From the NCBI RefSeq assembly GCF_003182075.1, contig NZ_QGTH01000001.1:211590-275589 (forward strand): a stretch of 64,000 nucleotides of DNA, given 5' to 3'. Made by a program: the position numbers and the translations under genes. The notes beneath the pieces were generated by a model. The model saw nothing but the letters and a program-made list of their open reading frames with translations, had not been told where the DNA came from and did no database searches. The DNA comes from Finegoldia magna (GTDB lineage: Bacteria; Bacillota; Clostridia; Tissierellales; Peptoniphilaceae). Shown here one piece after another: positions 24,909 to 36,610 of this stretch. The stretch's first letter is position 1, and each line of letters starts with the position of its first letter.

Positions 24909-25716
24909 AATTTACGTCGTGCCAACGCCTATTGGGAACTTGGCTGATATGACTTTGAGGTCGTTAGATGTTTTGAAAAATGTGGATGTGATTTATTGTG
25001 AAGATACCAGAAACACATCGAAACTACTGAATTATTATGACATTAAAACTCCTCTTGTAAGTTATCATAAACACAACGAGCAAAGTAGATCAGAGGAAAT
25101 TATCGATAAAATTTTATTGGAAAATATAAATTGTGCGGTAGTAAGTGATGCGGGGATGCCTTCTATCAGTGATCCGGGACAAATTTTACTGGAAAAAGCT
25201 ATAGATCGTGATATCGATATTGAAGTGCTGCCAGGTGCGAGTGCTGCGATAACTGCTTTAGTGAGGAGCGGATTTGATAGTTTACAATTTGCGTTCTTGG
25301 GATTCGTACCTAGGAAAAATGCTGACAAAAACAAGTTTTACGAACAAATCAAAAACGCGACTATGACTACAATAATATACGAATCGGTTCACAGAGTTGA
25401 AGCGACAGTCGAAGAACTCAGTGAGTTTTTGGGAGATAGAAAAATTTGTGTTTTAAGAGAGCTTACTAAAATTCACGAGTCCGTTATGAAAGGGACTTGT
25501 GCTGAAGTTATCGAAATGTTGAAGAACGAAACTGTAAAAGGTGAATTCGTAATTGTAATCGACAAACTCATCGAAGAAAATGAAGAGATAGATGTAAAAG
25601 AAAAACTTACAGAACTTATAAACGATGGAATATCGAAGAAGCAAGCAGTGAAGATTGTTAGCGATATGTACGGATTGAAAAAGAACGATGTCTACAAAGA
25701 GAGCTTAGAATTATGA
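24889..25716 (+). CDS. rsmI: 16S rRNA (cytidine-1402-2'-O)-methyltransferase
   Basis: A 275-residue tetrapyrrole-methylase-fold enzyme. Typical segments are YVVPTPIGNLADMTLRSL at the N-terminus, YCEDTRNTSKLL, VSDAGMPSISDPG and LPGASAAITALVRSG. It methylates the 2'-OH of C1402 in the decoding centre. Its start lies within the previous gene and its stop overlaps nurA (ATGA), so three genes are coupled. Confidence 0.94.
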   Translation: MELQKSKIYVVPTPIGNLADMTLRSLDVLKNVDVIYCEDTRNTSKLLNYYDIKTPLVSYHKHNEQSRSEEIIDKILLENINCAVVSDAGMPSISDPGQILLEKAIDRDIDIEVLPGASAAITALVRSGFDSLQFAFLGFVPRKNADKNKFYEQIKNATMTTIIYESVHRVEATVEELSEFLGDRKICVLRELTKIHESVMKGTCAEVIEMLKNETVKGEFVIVIDKLIEENEEIDVKEKLTELINDGISKKQAVKIVSDMYGLKKNDVYKESLEL

Positions 25717-26666
25717 TTTCAAAAGATTTGATGGATGAAGTATCCTATTTGAATAAAAGACTTAAAAATAGGAAAAATATCTCTAAATTAAGCAGAGAAA
25801 ATATCAGAAATTTAATTACAGATGAGATTGGGGACATCAAAGTTTATGATAGATTTGATGTTAATAAGTTAAGAGAAATTAAAAAATCAGGTAGTATTTG
25901 CGTTGTAGACGGCTCAGTTAATAGAATCGGTGCAAATTATCCTAATTATGTGGAGTTTTTTCAGTCTATGGCCCTTCTAAGTTCTGACCAAGAGCCGTTG
26001 GTTAAGGCGGATATTTTGTGTCCATTGGTGGATGAGTTTTCAGAACATGACCAGTTTCAAATCTCCAAACAAACATTGTGTGCTACAGAACTTGAGGTAG
26101 CGATTGAAGCTGTAAAAAATCATGGTATAAAAATACTTATGATGGATGGAACTCTAATGAGATATGCACTTGAAGCGGAAGATTTATATGAAGATTTGGT
26201 CGATCTTTGTTATGAGGAACATGTTTTACTAGTTGGAGTTGTCGAAGAAATAAGTACGAAGATTATAATGAACACGTTTAACGAAAGTGATAATAATGTG
26301 GGGATGCTTTTCGACAGAGAAGCTTTGTTCAATGTATTAGATATGAATGAAGGGTTTGTCGTAAAAAACCATAAATCCAGAAAAGAAGAGTACAATATAG
26401 AACAAGCTTTCATCAGAACTTCCAAGGATCCTTGTGTAATAGCTGTCGACATTCCTTCACAAAATATGAATGATTTTGATGAAATAATTTCTTTTGTACT
26501 TACAATGTCCGATGAAAATACAAGAGGAGTGCCGTTTTTGTTGGATTTGGTCGACAAGAAAACAAGGATTGACAACAAACAAGCCGAAATATTGGCTAAG
26601 AAATACTTGGATACTGAAATGTACCAATCGATATTTAGATCTCAAAGGAGTAAAAGAGTTATATAA
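25713..26666 (+). CDS. NurA-domain nuclease
   Basis: A 317-residue protein with an N-terminal coiled region and a NurA domain. The first acidic motif is CVVDGSVNRIG near residue 66, the second is MMDGTLMRYALE near 145, and the C-terminal helix contains KKTRIDNKQAEILAKKYL. NurA is a 5'-3' nuclease that works with the HerA motor in DNA-end resection in archaea; bacterial pairs are found in both repair and phage-defence settings. Four-base overlap with rsmI and TAATG overlap with the HerA-like gene indicate tight coupling. Role here is inferred. Confidence 0.8.
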   Translation: MISKDLMDEVSYLNKRLKNRKNISKLSRENIRNLITDEIGDIKVYDRFDVNKLREIKKSGSICVVDGSVNRIGANYPNYVEFFQSMALLSSDQEPLVKADILCPLVDEFSEHDQFQISKQTLCATELEVAIEAVKNHGIKILMMDGTLMRYALEAEDLYEDLVDLCYEEHVLLVGVVEEISTKIIMNTFNESDNNVGMLFDREALFNVLDMNEGFVVKNHKSRKEEYNIEQAFIRTSKDPCVIAVDIPSQNMNDFDEIISFVLTMSDENTRGVPFLLDLVDKKTRIDNKQAEILAKKYLDTEMYQSIFRSQRSKRVI

Positions 26667-28486
26667 TGAATGATTTAGATTTTAGAGTAGTCGGAATGAC
26701 CGATCAAATCGAATGTTTTGTAGCTAGTAAATACGATAGACTTAGAATCAATGAGTATATGATTGTGGAAGATATCAAACAAGGGGATATTTTGTGTCAA
26801 GTCACAGAAACTCATAGTGTTAATGAATTTATGGAGTCAAACACCGCAGATTCTTATATAACCAAAGAACAAATTCTAAAACTTCAAGCAGTAGGATACA
26901 ACATTTCTGAAGGAATCAAATACATTTACAAATTCAGAGTGATGGACGATCCGGCATTTGCGATTGAAGCAGGATCTACAGTTAGAAAACCAAAGTTCGA
27001 TGAGATTAAACACTTGTTCTACTCTGGCTCAATTGACAAATCACTTGAAATAGGAATTATAAAAAACACAGAAGAGATTTATAAAACATGTCCTGTTGAA
27101 TACAAAAATTTGCTTAAAATCATGGATTCTAACCAAAAAATCTACGACCAAGAAGAATTGGTGTATTTATTTAATTATTACAATATGATTGAATATCCGC
27201 ATATTGGTATTTTTGGAGGATCGGGTTCTGGTAAATCCTATGGGTTAAGGGTAGTAATTGAAGAATTAATGAAAAAATCTGTTCCTACGATAGTGTTTGA
27301 TCCACATAATCAAATGGTTTTTAAAGATAGAACTGTGGAAAATTACGGGATAGATTTTTCTGATAAATTTGAAGTTTTAAAGGTTGGAGAAGATTTGGGG
27401 ATTAATTTTCCCGATTTGAACAGATATGAGCTTATCAGTTTGATAGAAACACAAGGAGAACTCACGGAATCCATGAAATCTGCATATGAAGCTATCCTTG
27501 ACAAAGACTCAATAACACAATCGAGTGCAAATGCTTTTTTGGATTATTTGACAACCATATCCACAGCCTTGTCTGATAAGGAAGATGACACGACGGGATA
27601 CTATGAAAGATTTTCACAACTTGTAAACGTGGATTCACTACAAGCTGTTATCAGAAGATTTAATAGATTACTGAACACAGATATATTTTTGAACACTTCA
27701 CAAAAGCTTTTCGAAGCATTAAAAGATGGCAAAACAGTTATAATTCAGGGTACGCAAAAGATGCTAAATTTGTACGCATCGTACGCAGTGAATTCTTGTT
27801 ACAGAAAAAGAAGAAGATATGTTGATGCTATGACAAACGAATATTTTCCGATTATATGCATGGTTTTTGATGAAGCTCACAACTTCTGCGGTAGTGACCA
27901 GATATCTGTAACACGAAGAATTATCAAGGAGATCGCCCAAGAAGGTAGAAAATACGGAGTTTTTCTCATACTAGCTTCCCAAAGAATGGCTGCAATCGAA
28001 CAGACTACAATTGCACAGTTGTCTACAAAATTTATTTTTAGAATTTCAACTGAAAAGGACCTTGAAGTTATCAGAAAAGAAACTGATTTGTCATCTGAAG
28101 AAATACGAAGACTTCCATATCTATCTAACGGTGATGTATTCATTTCTCAAGCTCAAATTGGAAAAACATTGTTTGCAAGAATTAGACTTGCATACACTAC
28201 ACAACCGAAATTCAAAAATCCTTTTGATGAAATGTATCGAATGCTGGAAATAAATGTTCAAAAGGAAAATGAATCGGATATGGAATTATTTAAAATGTTG
28301 AAAGAAGATAACGTATTTCCAATAACTCTTGATTTATTTAGGATTTGTAAGATAGTCGAAGAAAGACACGATATAAAACTGAGTGTTAGTGAATTGGAAG
28401 ACAAATTAAATAAGCTTAGCAATGATGGATATATTACCAAGAAAAAATCTATCATGGGAGAAAGTTACTATTTAAAAGAGGAGTAA
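26666..28486 (+). CDS. HerA-like hexameric ATPase (DUF87)
   Basis: A 606-residue FtsK/HerA-family motor. An N-terminal HAS-barrel-like region (about 1-110) is followed by Walker A GGSGSGKS at 184-191, FDPHNQMVF, Walker B MVFDEAHNF near 395, a sensor-like ILASQRMAAIEQT, and an arginine-containing segment near 455. A small winged-helix-like tail (residues 545-606) ends the protein. It presumably pumps or unwinds DNA for the adjacent NurA nuclease. The thioesterase gene follows after one base. Confidence 0.85.
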   Translation: MNDLDFRVVGMTDQIECFVASKYDRLRINEYMIVEDIKQGDILCQVTETHSVNEFMESNTADSYITKEQILKLQAVGYNISEGIKYIYKFRVMDDPAFAIEAGSTVRKPKFDEIKHLFYSGSIDKSLEIGIIKNTEEIYKTCPVEYKNLLKIMDSNQKIYDQEELVYLFNYYNMIEYPHIGIFGGSGSGKSYGLRVVIEELMKKSVPTIVFDPHNQMVFKDRTVENYGIDFSDKFEVLKVGEDLGINFPDLNRYELISLIETQGELTESMKSAYEAILDKDSITQSSANAFLDYLTTISTALSDKEDDTTGYYERFSQLVNVDSLQAVIRRFNRLLNTDIFLNTSQKLFEALKDGKTVIIQGTQKMLNLYASYAVNSCYRKRRRYVDAMTNEYFPIICMVFDEAHNFCGSDQISVTRRIIKEIAQEGRKYGVFLILASQRMAAIEQTTIAQLSTKFIFRISTEKDLEVIRKETDLSSEEIRRLPYLSNGDVFISQAQIGKTLFARIRLAYTTQPKFKNPFDEMYRMLEINVQKENESDMELFKMLKEDNVFPITLDLFRICKIVEERHDIKLSVSELEDKLNKLSNDGYITKKKSIMGESYYLKEE

Positions 28487-28487
28487 T

Positions 28488-29174
28488 ATGAAAGTTAGTT
28501 TAAATACGAAAGTTATGAACGTTTTTTGTGGGACAAATTCAAAAATAAGATTGAACAAGTTATTCGATTATATGCTTGAATGTTCCATTAAACAGGAAGA
28601 AATTCTTAAAGAAGAGCTTAAAGATTTGAAGGGGAGTTGGATTATATATCAATGGGATGTTGATATAAATGACATGCCTGAAAGATTTGACGATTTGACA
28701 ATTCAAACTTACCACACTTATACCAGAAAATTCTACGCTTTTCGTAACTACGATGTTTTTAGAAATGGCGAACTAATTGTAAGAGCTAAAACAAAATGGC
28801 TGCTTGTCAATCCGGAAAAGAAGCTTCCTATAAGAATAGGTGACGATCTTGGAATGATTTACGGAAGAGAAGATGGTTATGCAATAATAGAAAAAGATGT
28901 GGAGTTACTAGATGGCGACTATGAAAAGTGTGGTGAGTATACTGTAAGAAAAACAGATATAGATTACAATTATCACGCAAACAATGCTAGATATATAGAA
29001 TGGATTGAAAATTATCTTGACTATGACACAATTAAAAAGGTGGAAGTTGTATATAAGAAAGAACTTAAACTAGATGAAACTGTTGAAATTTATAAATTGG
29101 TAGAAGATTCCATCGTTTATTTCAAATTAATTTCTGATGGAGTTTTGAAAACAATTATAAAAATTACGAAATAA
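28488..29174 (+). CDS. Acyl-ACP thioesterase
   Basis: A 228-residue double hot-dog protein of the FatA/bacterial acyl-ACP thioesterase family. First domain: IRLNKLFDYMLECS and SWIIYQWDVDI. Second domain: the catalytic-type segment DIDYNYHANNARYIEWIENY (Asn/His). It releases fatty acids from acyl carrier protein. SD GAGGAG is just upstream, and it closes the operon with the HerA-like gene. Confidence 0.87.
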   Translation: MKVSLNTKVMNVFCGTNSKIRLNKLFDYMLECSIKQEEILKEELKDLKGSWIIYQWDVDINDMPERFDDLTIQTYHTYTRKFYAFRNYDVFRNGELIVRAKTKWLLVNPEKKLPIRIGDDLGMIYGREDGYAIIEKDVELLDGDYEKCGEYTVRKTDIDYNYHANNARYIEWIENYLDYDTIKKVEVVYKKELKLDETVEIYKLVEDSIVYFKLISDGVLKTIIKITK

Positions 29175-29180
29175 ATTTAG

Positions 29181-29217
29181 CTCACAAAATGAATTTTTTG
29201 TTTTGTGAGTTTTTTTA
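29181..29217 (+). terminator. Terminator before the rpoB promoter
   Basis: CTCACAAAA (29181-29189) pairs with TTTTGTGAG (29201-29209), then eight T. Confidence 0.88.
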
Positions 29218-29259
29218 TTTTGAATTTTAGGAAATAGCTAAAATTTCGCAAAAAAATAA

Positions 29260-29288
29260 TTGACAAAATAAAACTGTTGTTATATAAT
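29260..29288 (+). promoter_or_regulatory. Perfect-consensus promoter of rpoBC
   Basis: TTGACA (29260-29265), 17-base spacer, TATAAT (29283-29288): every base matches consensus. The leader is about 75 bases. Confidence 0.9.
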
Positions 29289-29370
29289 TCTAAGATACAG
29301 TATAAAAATGGATAATTATGCTATAAAGTAGATTATTTAGGAGTTTAAGATAGTATAAGGGGTGAAGTAT

Positions 29371-32300
29371 ATGCATACTGAAAAGTATGGAGTAACGGAC
29401 AGAGTTAGCTTTTCTAGGAACGAAAATGTTTTGGGACTTCCAAATCTTATTGGTATTCAAACTGATAGTTTTGATTGGTTTGTAAAAAAAGGAATTAAGG
29501 AAGTTTTTGAAGATATTAGTCCTATAAAAGATTATGCGGGTAGTCTTGTTTTGGAATTTGTGGATTATTATTTTGAGGAAAATCCAAAATATACAATCCA
29601 AGAGGCAAAAGACAGAGATACTAACTATTCTTGCCCGTTAAAAGTGAAAGTAAGATTAATTAACACCGACACAGAAGAAGTAAAAGAACAAGAAGTTTTT
29701 ATGGGTGATTTCCCTTTGATGACAGACAGCGGTACATTTATCATCAATGGTGCTGAAAGGGTAATTGTAAGCCAACTTGTAAGAAGTCCTGGTGTTTACT
29801 TCGCCGAAGAAATTGATAAATCAGGTAACAGCAACTTCGCATCTACAGTTATTCCAAACAGAGGTGCTTGGCTTGAAATGGATACTGATGCAAGTGGTGT
29901 AGTGAATATTAGAATCGACAGAACTAGAAAATTACCTGTTACTACATTACTTAGAGCTTTATTATTTGACACTGATGATGAAATAATTGAAGCTATGGGA
30001 GATTCTGAAATTTTAAGAAAAACTCTCGAAAAAGAAATTTCAAAAGACAGAGAAAGTGCTTTAATTGAAATTTATAAGAAATTAAAACCAGGAGATCCTG
30101 CATCTTTAGAAAGTGCAGAACCTTTGATTAACAACATGTTCTTTGACAGTAGAAGATACGACTTAGCAAAGGTAGGACGTTACAAATTTAATAAAAAATT
30201 ATCTTTGAGAGACAGAATTACTAATCAAAAAGCAAAAGAAGATGTTGTGGATACATCAACAGGAGAAATATTAGCTACTGCAGGAGATTTGATTACTGAA
30301 GAAATGGCAATCGAAATCGAAAACGCAGGTATAAATGTTGTTGATGTTATCGGACACGAAGGTCAAAGTGTTCGTGTTATTGGTAACCACTTTGTTGATT
30401 TGGATAGTTTTGGTTTGGATATGGATTTATCTGATTTGAATTTGTCAGAAAAAGTTTATTATCCTATTATGGAAAAAATCTTGGAAGAAAATGATGACGA
30501 AAAATCAATCAGAAGAGCAATTGAAGAAAATGTTCATCAATTATCTCCAATTCATATAATCCATTCAGATATTTTGGCATCCATTAACTACGAATTTAAT
30601 TTATTCTTTGGAATTGGTTCAACTGATGATATCGACCATTTAGGTAACAGACGTGTAAGAACTATTGGTGAATTGTTACAAAATCAATTTAGAATTGGTC
30701 TATCAAGAATGGAAAGAGTTGTAAGAGAAAGAATGAGCACACAAGACCCAGACTTGGCAACTCCACAATCATTAATCAATGTTCGTCCAGTTACTGCAGC
30801 AATCAAAGAATTCTTTGGTTCAAGTCAGTTGTCACAATTCATGGAACAAACAAACCCATTGGCAGAACTTACTCACAAGAGAAGATTGTCAGCTTTAGGA
30901 CCAGGTGGTTTGTCAAGAGACAGAGCAGGCGTTGAAGTTCGTGACGTTCACGACTCTCACTATGGTAGAATCTGTCCGATAGAAACACCAGAAGGACCAA
31001 ATATCGGTCTTATAACTTCCATGACAACTTATTCTACAACTAATGAATATGGTTTCTTAGAAACTCCATACAGACGTGTTGACAAGGAAACTGGAGAAGT
31101 TACTGAAGATATTGTTTATTTGACTGCTGATGAAGAAGATAAATATATAATTGCACAAGCGAACGAACCATTGGATGAAAATTCTAGATTTATAAATGAA
31201 AGAGTTTCTGGTCGTGGTATCAACGGCGAAAATGATATTTATCCAAGAGAACTTATCGACTACATGGACGTTAGTCCGCAACAAATCGTATCTGTAGGTA
31301 CAGCTATGATTCCTTTCTTGGAAAACGACGATGCTACTCGTGCGTTGATGGGCTCAAACATGCAAAGACAAGCAGTTCCATTGTTGGCAACTCAAGCACC
31401 AATTATCGGTACTGGAATTGAACACAAGGCTGCTAAGGACTCTGGTGTAGTAGTTAAAGCAAAACACAAAGGTACAGTTACTAAGGTATCTTCTGATTTG
31501 ATTGAAATCACTCGTGATGAAGATAGAAAAGTTGACAAGTACACTATTCGTAAATTTAAAAAGGCAAACCAAGGTACAACTTTCAACCAAAGACCTATCG
31601 TGAATAAAGGGGACAAGGTTGATGTTGATGATATAATCGCAGACGGTCCAAGTACAAACATGGGAGAAATGGCTTTAGGTAAGAACATTCTTATTGCATT
31701 CATGACTTGGGAAGGATACAACTACGAAGATGCGATGTTATTAAACGAAAAATTAGTTGTTGATGATGTATTGACATCAGTTCATATAGAAGAACACGAA
31801 TCAGAAGCTCGTGAAACAAAATTAGGCGCTGAAGAAATCACTAAAGATATTCCAAATGTCGGAGAAGATATGAGAAAGAATCTTGATGATGAAGGAATTA
31901 TTAGAATTGGTGCTGAAGTTAAATCAGGAGATATTTTAGTTGGTAAAGTTACTCCAAAAGGAGAAACAGAATTATCTGCTGAAGAAAGATTATTGAGAGC
32001 TATATTTGGCGAAAAAGCTAGAGAAGTAAGAGATACTTCATTGAGAGTTCCTCATGGCGAATCTGGTGTTGTTGTTGATGTTAAAACTTATTCAAGAGCA
32101 AACGGCGATGAATTATCACCAGGTGTAAATAAGGTAGTTAGAGTATTCGTAGCTACTAAGAGAAAAATCATGGTTGGGGATAAAATGTGTGGTCGTCACG
32201 GTAACAAGGGTGTCGTTTCTAGAATTATGCCAGAAGAAGACATGCCATATTTACCAGACGGTACACCAGTACAAGTAGTTCTTAACCCATTAGGGGTACC

Positions 32301-32925
32301 AAGTCGTATGAACATCGGACAAGTACTTGAAGTTCACTTGGGACTTGCTGCTAGTAAATTGGGTTGGAAAGTTGCTACACCAGTATTTGATGGTGCAAGC
32401 GACCTTGAAATAGAAGATGCTTTGGAAGAAGCAGGATATCCAAAGACAGGAAAGATTTGGTTAAGAGATGGTAGAAGTGGAGAATACTTCGACAACCCAG
32501 TAACTGTAGGATACATGTATATGTTGAAACTACATCACATGGTTGCAGAAAAAATCCACGCTAGATCAACTGGACCATACTCTCTTGTAACTCAACAACC
32601 ATTGGGTGGTAAAGCTCAATTTGGTGGTCAAAGATTTGGAGAAATGGAAGTTTGGGCATTAGAAGCATATGGTGCAGCTCATACTCTTCAAGAAATTTTA
32701 ACAGTAAAATCAGATGATGTTGTAGGTCGTGTTAAAACTTACGAAGCTATTATTAAGGGCGAAAACATTCCTGAACCAGGAATTCCAGAATCATTCAAAG
32801 TTTTAATTAAAGAACTTCAATCATTATCTTTGGATGTTAAATTACTTGATGAAAATAATGAAGAAGTCGAATTGATAGAAGAAGACGATGATTCTAGCGA
32901 ATTCGACAGCGATGATAGACTATAA
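29371..32925 (+). CDS. rpoB: RNA polymerase beta subunit
   Basis: An 1184-residue protein. It contains the rifampicin-region sequence [31 protein letters not shown], the EGPNIGL loop, [18 protein letters not shown] and the C-terminal clamp segment [18 protein letters not shown]. The frame opens with GTG 29362 within the SD AAGGGGTG (29357-29364), so ATG 29371 ([12 protein letters not shown]) is the start. The tail is strongly acidic. Sixteen bases separate it from rpoC. Confidence 0.97.
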   Translation: MHTEKYGVTDRVSFSRNENVLGLPNLIGIQTDSFDWFVKKGIKEVFEDISPIKDYAGSLVLEFVDYYFEENPKYTIQEAKDRDTNYSCPLKVKVRLINTDTEEVKEQEVFMGDFPLMTDSGTFIINGAERVIVSQLVRSPGVYFAEEIDKSGNSNFASTVIPNRGAWLEMDTDASGVVNIRIDRTRKLPVTTLLRALLFDTDDEIIEAMGDSEILRKTLEKEISKDRESALIEIYKKLKPGDPASLESAEPLINNMFFDSRRYDLAKVGRYKFNKKLSLRDRITNQKAKEDVVDTSTGEILATAGDLITEEMAIEIENAGINVVDVIGHEGQSVRVIGNHFVDLDSFGLDMDLSDLNLSEKVYYPIMEKILEENDDEKSIRRAIEENVHQLSPIHIIHSDILASINYEFNLFFGIGSTDDIDHLGNRRVRTIGELLQNQFRIGLSRMERVVRERMSTQDPDLATPQSLINVRPVTAAIKEFFGSSQLSQFMEQTNPLAELTHKRRLSALGPGGLSRDRAGVEVRDVHDSHYGRICPIETPEGPNIGLITSMTTYSTTNEYGFLETPYRRVDKETGEVTEDIVYLTADEEDKYIIAQANEPLDENSRFINERVSGRGINGENDIYPRELIDYMDVSPQQIVSVGTAMIPFLENDDATRALMGSNMQRQAVPLLATQAPIIGTGIEHKAAKDSGVVVKAKHKGTVTKVSSDLIEITRDEDRKVDKYTIRKFKKANQGTTFNQRPIVNKGDKVDVDDIIADGPSTNMGEMALGKNILIAFMTWEGYNYEDAMLLNEKLVVDDVLTSVHIEEHESEARETKLGAEEITKDIPNVGEDMRKNLDDEGIIRIGAEVKSGDILVGKVTPKGETELSAEERLLRAIFGEKAREVRDTSLRVPHGESGVVVDVKTYSRANGDELSPGVNKVVRVFVATKRKIMVGDKMCGRHGNKGVVSRIMPEEDMPYLPDGTPVQVVLNPLGVPSRMNIGQVLEVHLGLAASKLGWKVATPVFDGASDLEIEDALEEAGYPKTGKIWLRDGRSGEYFDNPVTVGYMYMLKLHHMVAEKIHARSTGPYSLVTQQPLGGKAQFGGQRFGEMEVWALEAYGAAHTLQEILTVKSDDVVGRVKTYEAIIKGENIPEPGIPESFKVLIKELQSLSLDVKLLDENNEEVELIEEDDDSSEFDSDDRL

Positions 32926-32941
32926 GAAAGGAGAGGGCTCC

Positions 32942-35900
32942 TTGGTACAAAAAAATACTTTTGAAGCTATGAAAATTGGTTTGGCTTCACCAGACAAAAT
33001 CAGACAATGGTCTAGGGGCGAAGTCAAAAAACCAGAAACTATAAATTATAGAACGCTAAAACCTGAAAAAGAAGGTTTATTCTGTGAGAAAATATTTGGA
33101 CCTCAAAAAGATTACGAATGTAATTGTGGTAAATACAAAAGAATAAGATACAAGGGTATTGTATGCGAAAAATGTGGCGTAGAAGTTACTAAATCAAAAG
33201 TTAGACGTGAAAGAATGGGCCACATTGAACTTGCAACTCCTGTAAGTCATATATGGTATTTCAAAGGAATTCCATCACGTATGGGATTGTTATTGGATAT
33301 GAGTCCTAGAGCACTTGAAAAAGTTCTTTATTTTGCATCATTTGTAGTAATAGATCCAGGTAAAACTGATTTATACGAAAAACAACTATTAACTGAACAA
33401 GAATACGAAGAATACTGTGACAAGTACGAAGAGGATGTTGATTTCAGAGCTAAAATGGGAGCTGAAGCAATCAAAGAACTTCTTCAAAAAATAGACTTAC
33501 AAGAAGAATACAAAAATTTAACTGAAACATTCGAAGGGGCAACTGGACAAAAGAAAGTTAGAATTTTAAGAAGACTCGAAGTTGTAGAAGCATTCATTGA
33601 ATCAAAAAATGATCCTTCATGGATGATTATGGATGTAATTCCAGTAATTCCACCAGATATCAGACCAATGGTACAACTTGAAGGTGGAAGATTTGCTACA
33701 AGTGATTTGAATGATTTGTATAGAAGAGTTATCAATAGAAACAATCGTCTACAAAGATTATTGGACATTGGATCTCCTGAAATCATTGTAAGAAACGAAA
33801 AGAGAATGCTTCAAGAAGCAGTAGATGCTCTTATCGACAATGGTAGACGTGGTAAACCTGTAACAGGACCTGGTAACAGACCATTAAAGAGTTTGTCAGA
33901 TATGCTTAAAGGTAAATCTGGTCGTTTCAGACAAAACTTGTTAGGTAAGAGAGTTGACTATTCTGGTCGTTCAGTAATAGTTATCGGACCAAACTTGAAA
34001 TTCTATCAATGCGGTCTTCCTAAGAAAATGGCTCTTGAATTATTCAAACCATTTGTAATTAGAGAATTAGTTAAAAGAGAAATTTCACATAACGTTAAAA
34101 ATGCTAAGAAATTAGTTGAAAGAGAAAACGACAGAGTGTGGGATGTCTTAGAAGATATTATAGTCGATCATCCAGTATTATTAAACCGTGCACCTACATT
34201 GCACAGACTTGGTATTCAAGCATTTGAACCAATATTAGTTGAAGGAAAAGCTATCAAACTTCACCCATTAGTATGTACAGCATATAATGCGGACTTTGAC
34301 GGTGACCAAATGGCAGTCCATTTACCACTTTCACCAGAAGCTCAAGCAGAAGCTAGACTTTTGATGCTAAGTACGAATAACATTCTTGCACCAAAAGATG
34401 GTAAGCCAATTACAACTCCTTCACAAGATATGGTATTGGGTTCATTCTACATGACTACTAAAAAAGAAGGTCAAAAAGGAGAAGGCTTAATCTTCAAAGA
34501 TATAGATGAAATGATGCAAGCTTATGCAATGCATTATGTAACATTACAAACAATAGTAAATGTTAGACGAAACAGTGTGAATAACGATGGAACAAGCAAA
34601 ATCGTAAAAAGCACTGTTGGTAGATTTATCTTCAACGAAGGAATCCCTCAAGACTTGGGTATGGTAAACAGAGAAGAAGATCCATATTCACTTGAAGTTG
34701 ATTTGCAAGTTGACAAGAAAATGCTATCTAAAATCATCGATTTAACTTTCAGAAAATACGGAAACATCAGAACTGCTGAATTGTTAGACTACATCAAATC
34801 TATGGGATACAAGTATTCTACAATTGGTGCTTTGACAATATCAATGGGAGATATTACAATTCCTGATTCTAAAAAAGGTATCATCGAACAAGCTGAACAA
34901 AGAATTGATATGGTTCAAGATATCTACCTTCAGGGGGATATTACAAACGAAGAAAGATACAAGAAAGTTATCGAAATTTGGGAACAATGTATTAAAGATG
35001 TAACTAGAGCGTTGATGACAAACCTTCCTGCTGACAACAACTTGAATATCATGGCCGTTTCTGGAGCCCGTGGTAGTGAAAACCAAATCAGACAATTAGG
35101 TGGTATGCGTGGTCTTATGTCCGATACTGCTGGTAACACTATCGAAATTCCTATCACATCAAACTTCCGTGAAGGTCTTTCAGTACAAGAATTCTTTATT
35201 TCAACACACGGTTCAAGAAAAGGTCTATCAGATACCGCTCTTAGAACTGCAGACTCAGGATATTTGACAAGAAGGCTTGTAGATGTATCACAAGATGTAA
35301 TAATAACTGAAGATGATTGTGGTACAGATGAATATATAGTTGCAAAAGAAATCAAAGACGGTAACAGACAAGTTGAAGATTTGAAATCTAGAATTATTGG
35401 TAGATACGCATTCGAAGATATTCTCGATTTGGATACTGGAGAAATCATAGTTCATAAAAATGATATGATCAATGAAGCTATTGCGGAAAGAATAGAATCA
35501 AAAGGTATCAAAGAAGTTAAGGTAAGAAGTGTTCTTGGATGTAAGATGAAGCACGGTGTTTGTGCTAAATGTTACGGTAGAAACTTAGCTACTGGTAAGC
35601 CTGTAAACATTGGTGAAGCAGTTGGTATAATTGCCGCACAATCAATAGGTGAACCGGGTACACAATTGACAATGAGAACTTTCCACTCAGGTGGTATCGC
35701 TGGAGTAGGAATCACATCAGGTCTTCCTAGAGTTGAAGAATTATTTGAAGCTCGTAAACCAAAAGGACTTGCTTACATTACTGAAATAGAAGGTACTGTA
35801 AAAATCCAAGAAAACAAAAAGAGAAATGATGTTATCGTAACTGCTGAAGACGGCGAAGAAAAAGTTTATCAAATTCCATACGGCGCTCACATTAGAGTTA

Positions 35901-36550
35901 ACGACGGAGATCATGTTGAAAAGGGAGAACCATTAACAGAAGGTTCAATCAATCCACAAGATATTCTTAGAGTTAACGGGGCTGAAGGCGTTCGTGATTA
36001 TATAATTAGAGAAGTTCAAAAAGTTTACAGATTACAAGGTGTAGACATTGACGATAAGCACATTGAAATAATAATCAGACAAATGATGAGCAAAATTAAA
36101 ATCGAAGAAAGCGGAGATTCAGGGTTCTTATCAGGTAGTGTAGTAGATGCGAGAGATTTCAAGATGACTAATGAACAACTTGTCAAAGAAGGAAAAACTC
36201 CTGCAACAGGAACTCATTCATTAATGGGTATCACAAAAGCATCACTTGCAACTGAAAGTTTCTTATCTGCAGCATCATTCCAAGAAACTACAAGAGTATT
36301 AACAGAAACATCTATTAAAGGAAAAGTTGATCACTTAATAGGCTTAAAAGAAAATGTAATAATTGGTAAACTAATACCTGCCGGTACAGGAATAGCAAAA
36401 TATGACAGAATTGAAGTAGATTATGACGGTAAAGCTGAAGAAGATATGATTGAAGCTGAAAAAGCACAAGAAATAAATGATTCTGAAGTAGAGGAAGAAT
36501 CTACAGTAAAATCTGGAAATTACGAATCATTACAAGATGAAGATAAATAA
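32942..36550 (+). CDS. rpoC: RNA polymerase beta' subunit
   Basis: A 1202-residue protein. The zinc-binding [20 protein letters not shown] is near residue 65, the catalytic [12 protein letters not shown] near 445, the bridge-helix region near 790, and the second zinc set [18 protein letters not shown] near 800-880. The frame opens inside rpoB at 32888, but AAAGGAG (about 32927-32933) and homology place the start at TTG 32942 ([13 protein letters not shown]). Confidence 0.97.
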   Translation: MVQKNTFEAMKIGLASPDKIRQWSRGEVKKPETINYRTLKPEKEGLFCEKIFGPQKDYECNCGKYKRIRYKGIVCEKCGVEVTKSKVRRERMGHIELATPVSHIWYFKGIPSRMGLLLDMSPRALEKVLYFASFVVIDPGKTDLYEKQLLTEQEYEEYCDKYEEDVDFRAKMGAEAIKELLQKIDLQEEYKNLTETFEGATGQKKVRILRRLEVVEAFIESKNDPSWMIMDVIPVIPPDIRPMVQLEGGRFATSDLNDLYRRVINRNNRLQRLLDIGSPEIIVRNEKRMLQEAVDALIDNGRRGKPVTGPGNRPLKSLSDMLKGKSGRFRQNLLGKRVDYSGRSVIVIGPNLKFYQCGLPKKMALELFKPFVIRELVKREISHNVKNAKKLVERENDRVWDVLEDIIVDHPVLLNRAPTLHRLGIQAFEPILVEGKAIKLHPLVCTAYNADFDGDQMAVHLPLSPEAQAEARLLMLSTNNILAPKDGKPITTPSQDMVLGSFYMTTKKEGQKGEGLIFKDIDEMMQAYAMHYVTLQTIVNVRRNSVNNDGTSKIVKSTVGRFIFNEGIPQDLGMVNREEDPYSLEVDLQVDKKMLSKIIDLTFRKYGNIRTAELLDYIKSMGYKYSTIGALTISMGDITIPDSKKGIIEQAEQRIDMVQDIYLQGDITNEERYKKVIEIWEQCIKDVTRALMTNLPADNNLNIMAVSGARGSENQIRQLGGMRGLMSDTAGNTIEIPITSNFREGLSVQEFFISTHGSRKGLSDTALRTADSGYLTRRLVDVSQDVIITEDDCGTDEYIVAKEIKDGNRQVEDLKSRIIGRYAFEDILDLDTGEIIVHKNDMINEAIAERIESKGIKEVKVRSVLGCKMKHGVCAKCYGRNLATGKPVNIGEAVGIIAAQSIGEPGTQLTMRTFHSGGIAGVGITSGLPRVEELFEARKPKGLAYITEIEGTVKIQENKKRNDVIVTAEDGEEKVYQIPYGAHIRVNDGDHVEKGEPLTEGSINPQDILRVNGAEGVRDYIIREVQKVYRLQGVDIDDKHIEIIIRQMMSKIKIEESGDSGFLSGSVVDARDFKMTNEQLVKEGKTPATGTHSLMGITKASLATESFLSAASFQETTRVLTETSIKGKVDHLIGLKENVIIGKLIPAGTGIAKYDRIEVDYDGKAEEDMIEAEKAQEINDSEVEEESTVKSGNYESLQDEDK

Positions 36551-36562
36551 TATTTAAGAATT

Positions 36563-36591
36563 AAGGGATGTGTATTAGCATCCCTTTTTTT
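36563..36591 (+). terminator. Terminator after rpoC
   Basis: AAGGGATG (36563-36570) pairs with CATCCCTT (36579-36586), then a run of seven T. Confidence 0.9.
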
Positions 36592-36610
36592 ATAAAATTG
36601 AGGAGTTTTG

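Noticed and set aside
34930..35448. 172-residue minus-strand frame inside rpoC
   Set aside because: Anti-sense shadow of a strongly conserved RNA polymerase region; no SD and no recognisable protein.
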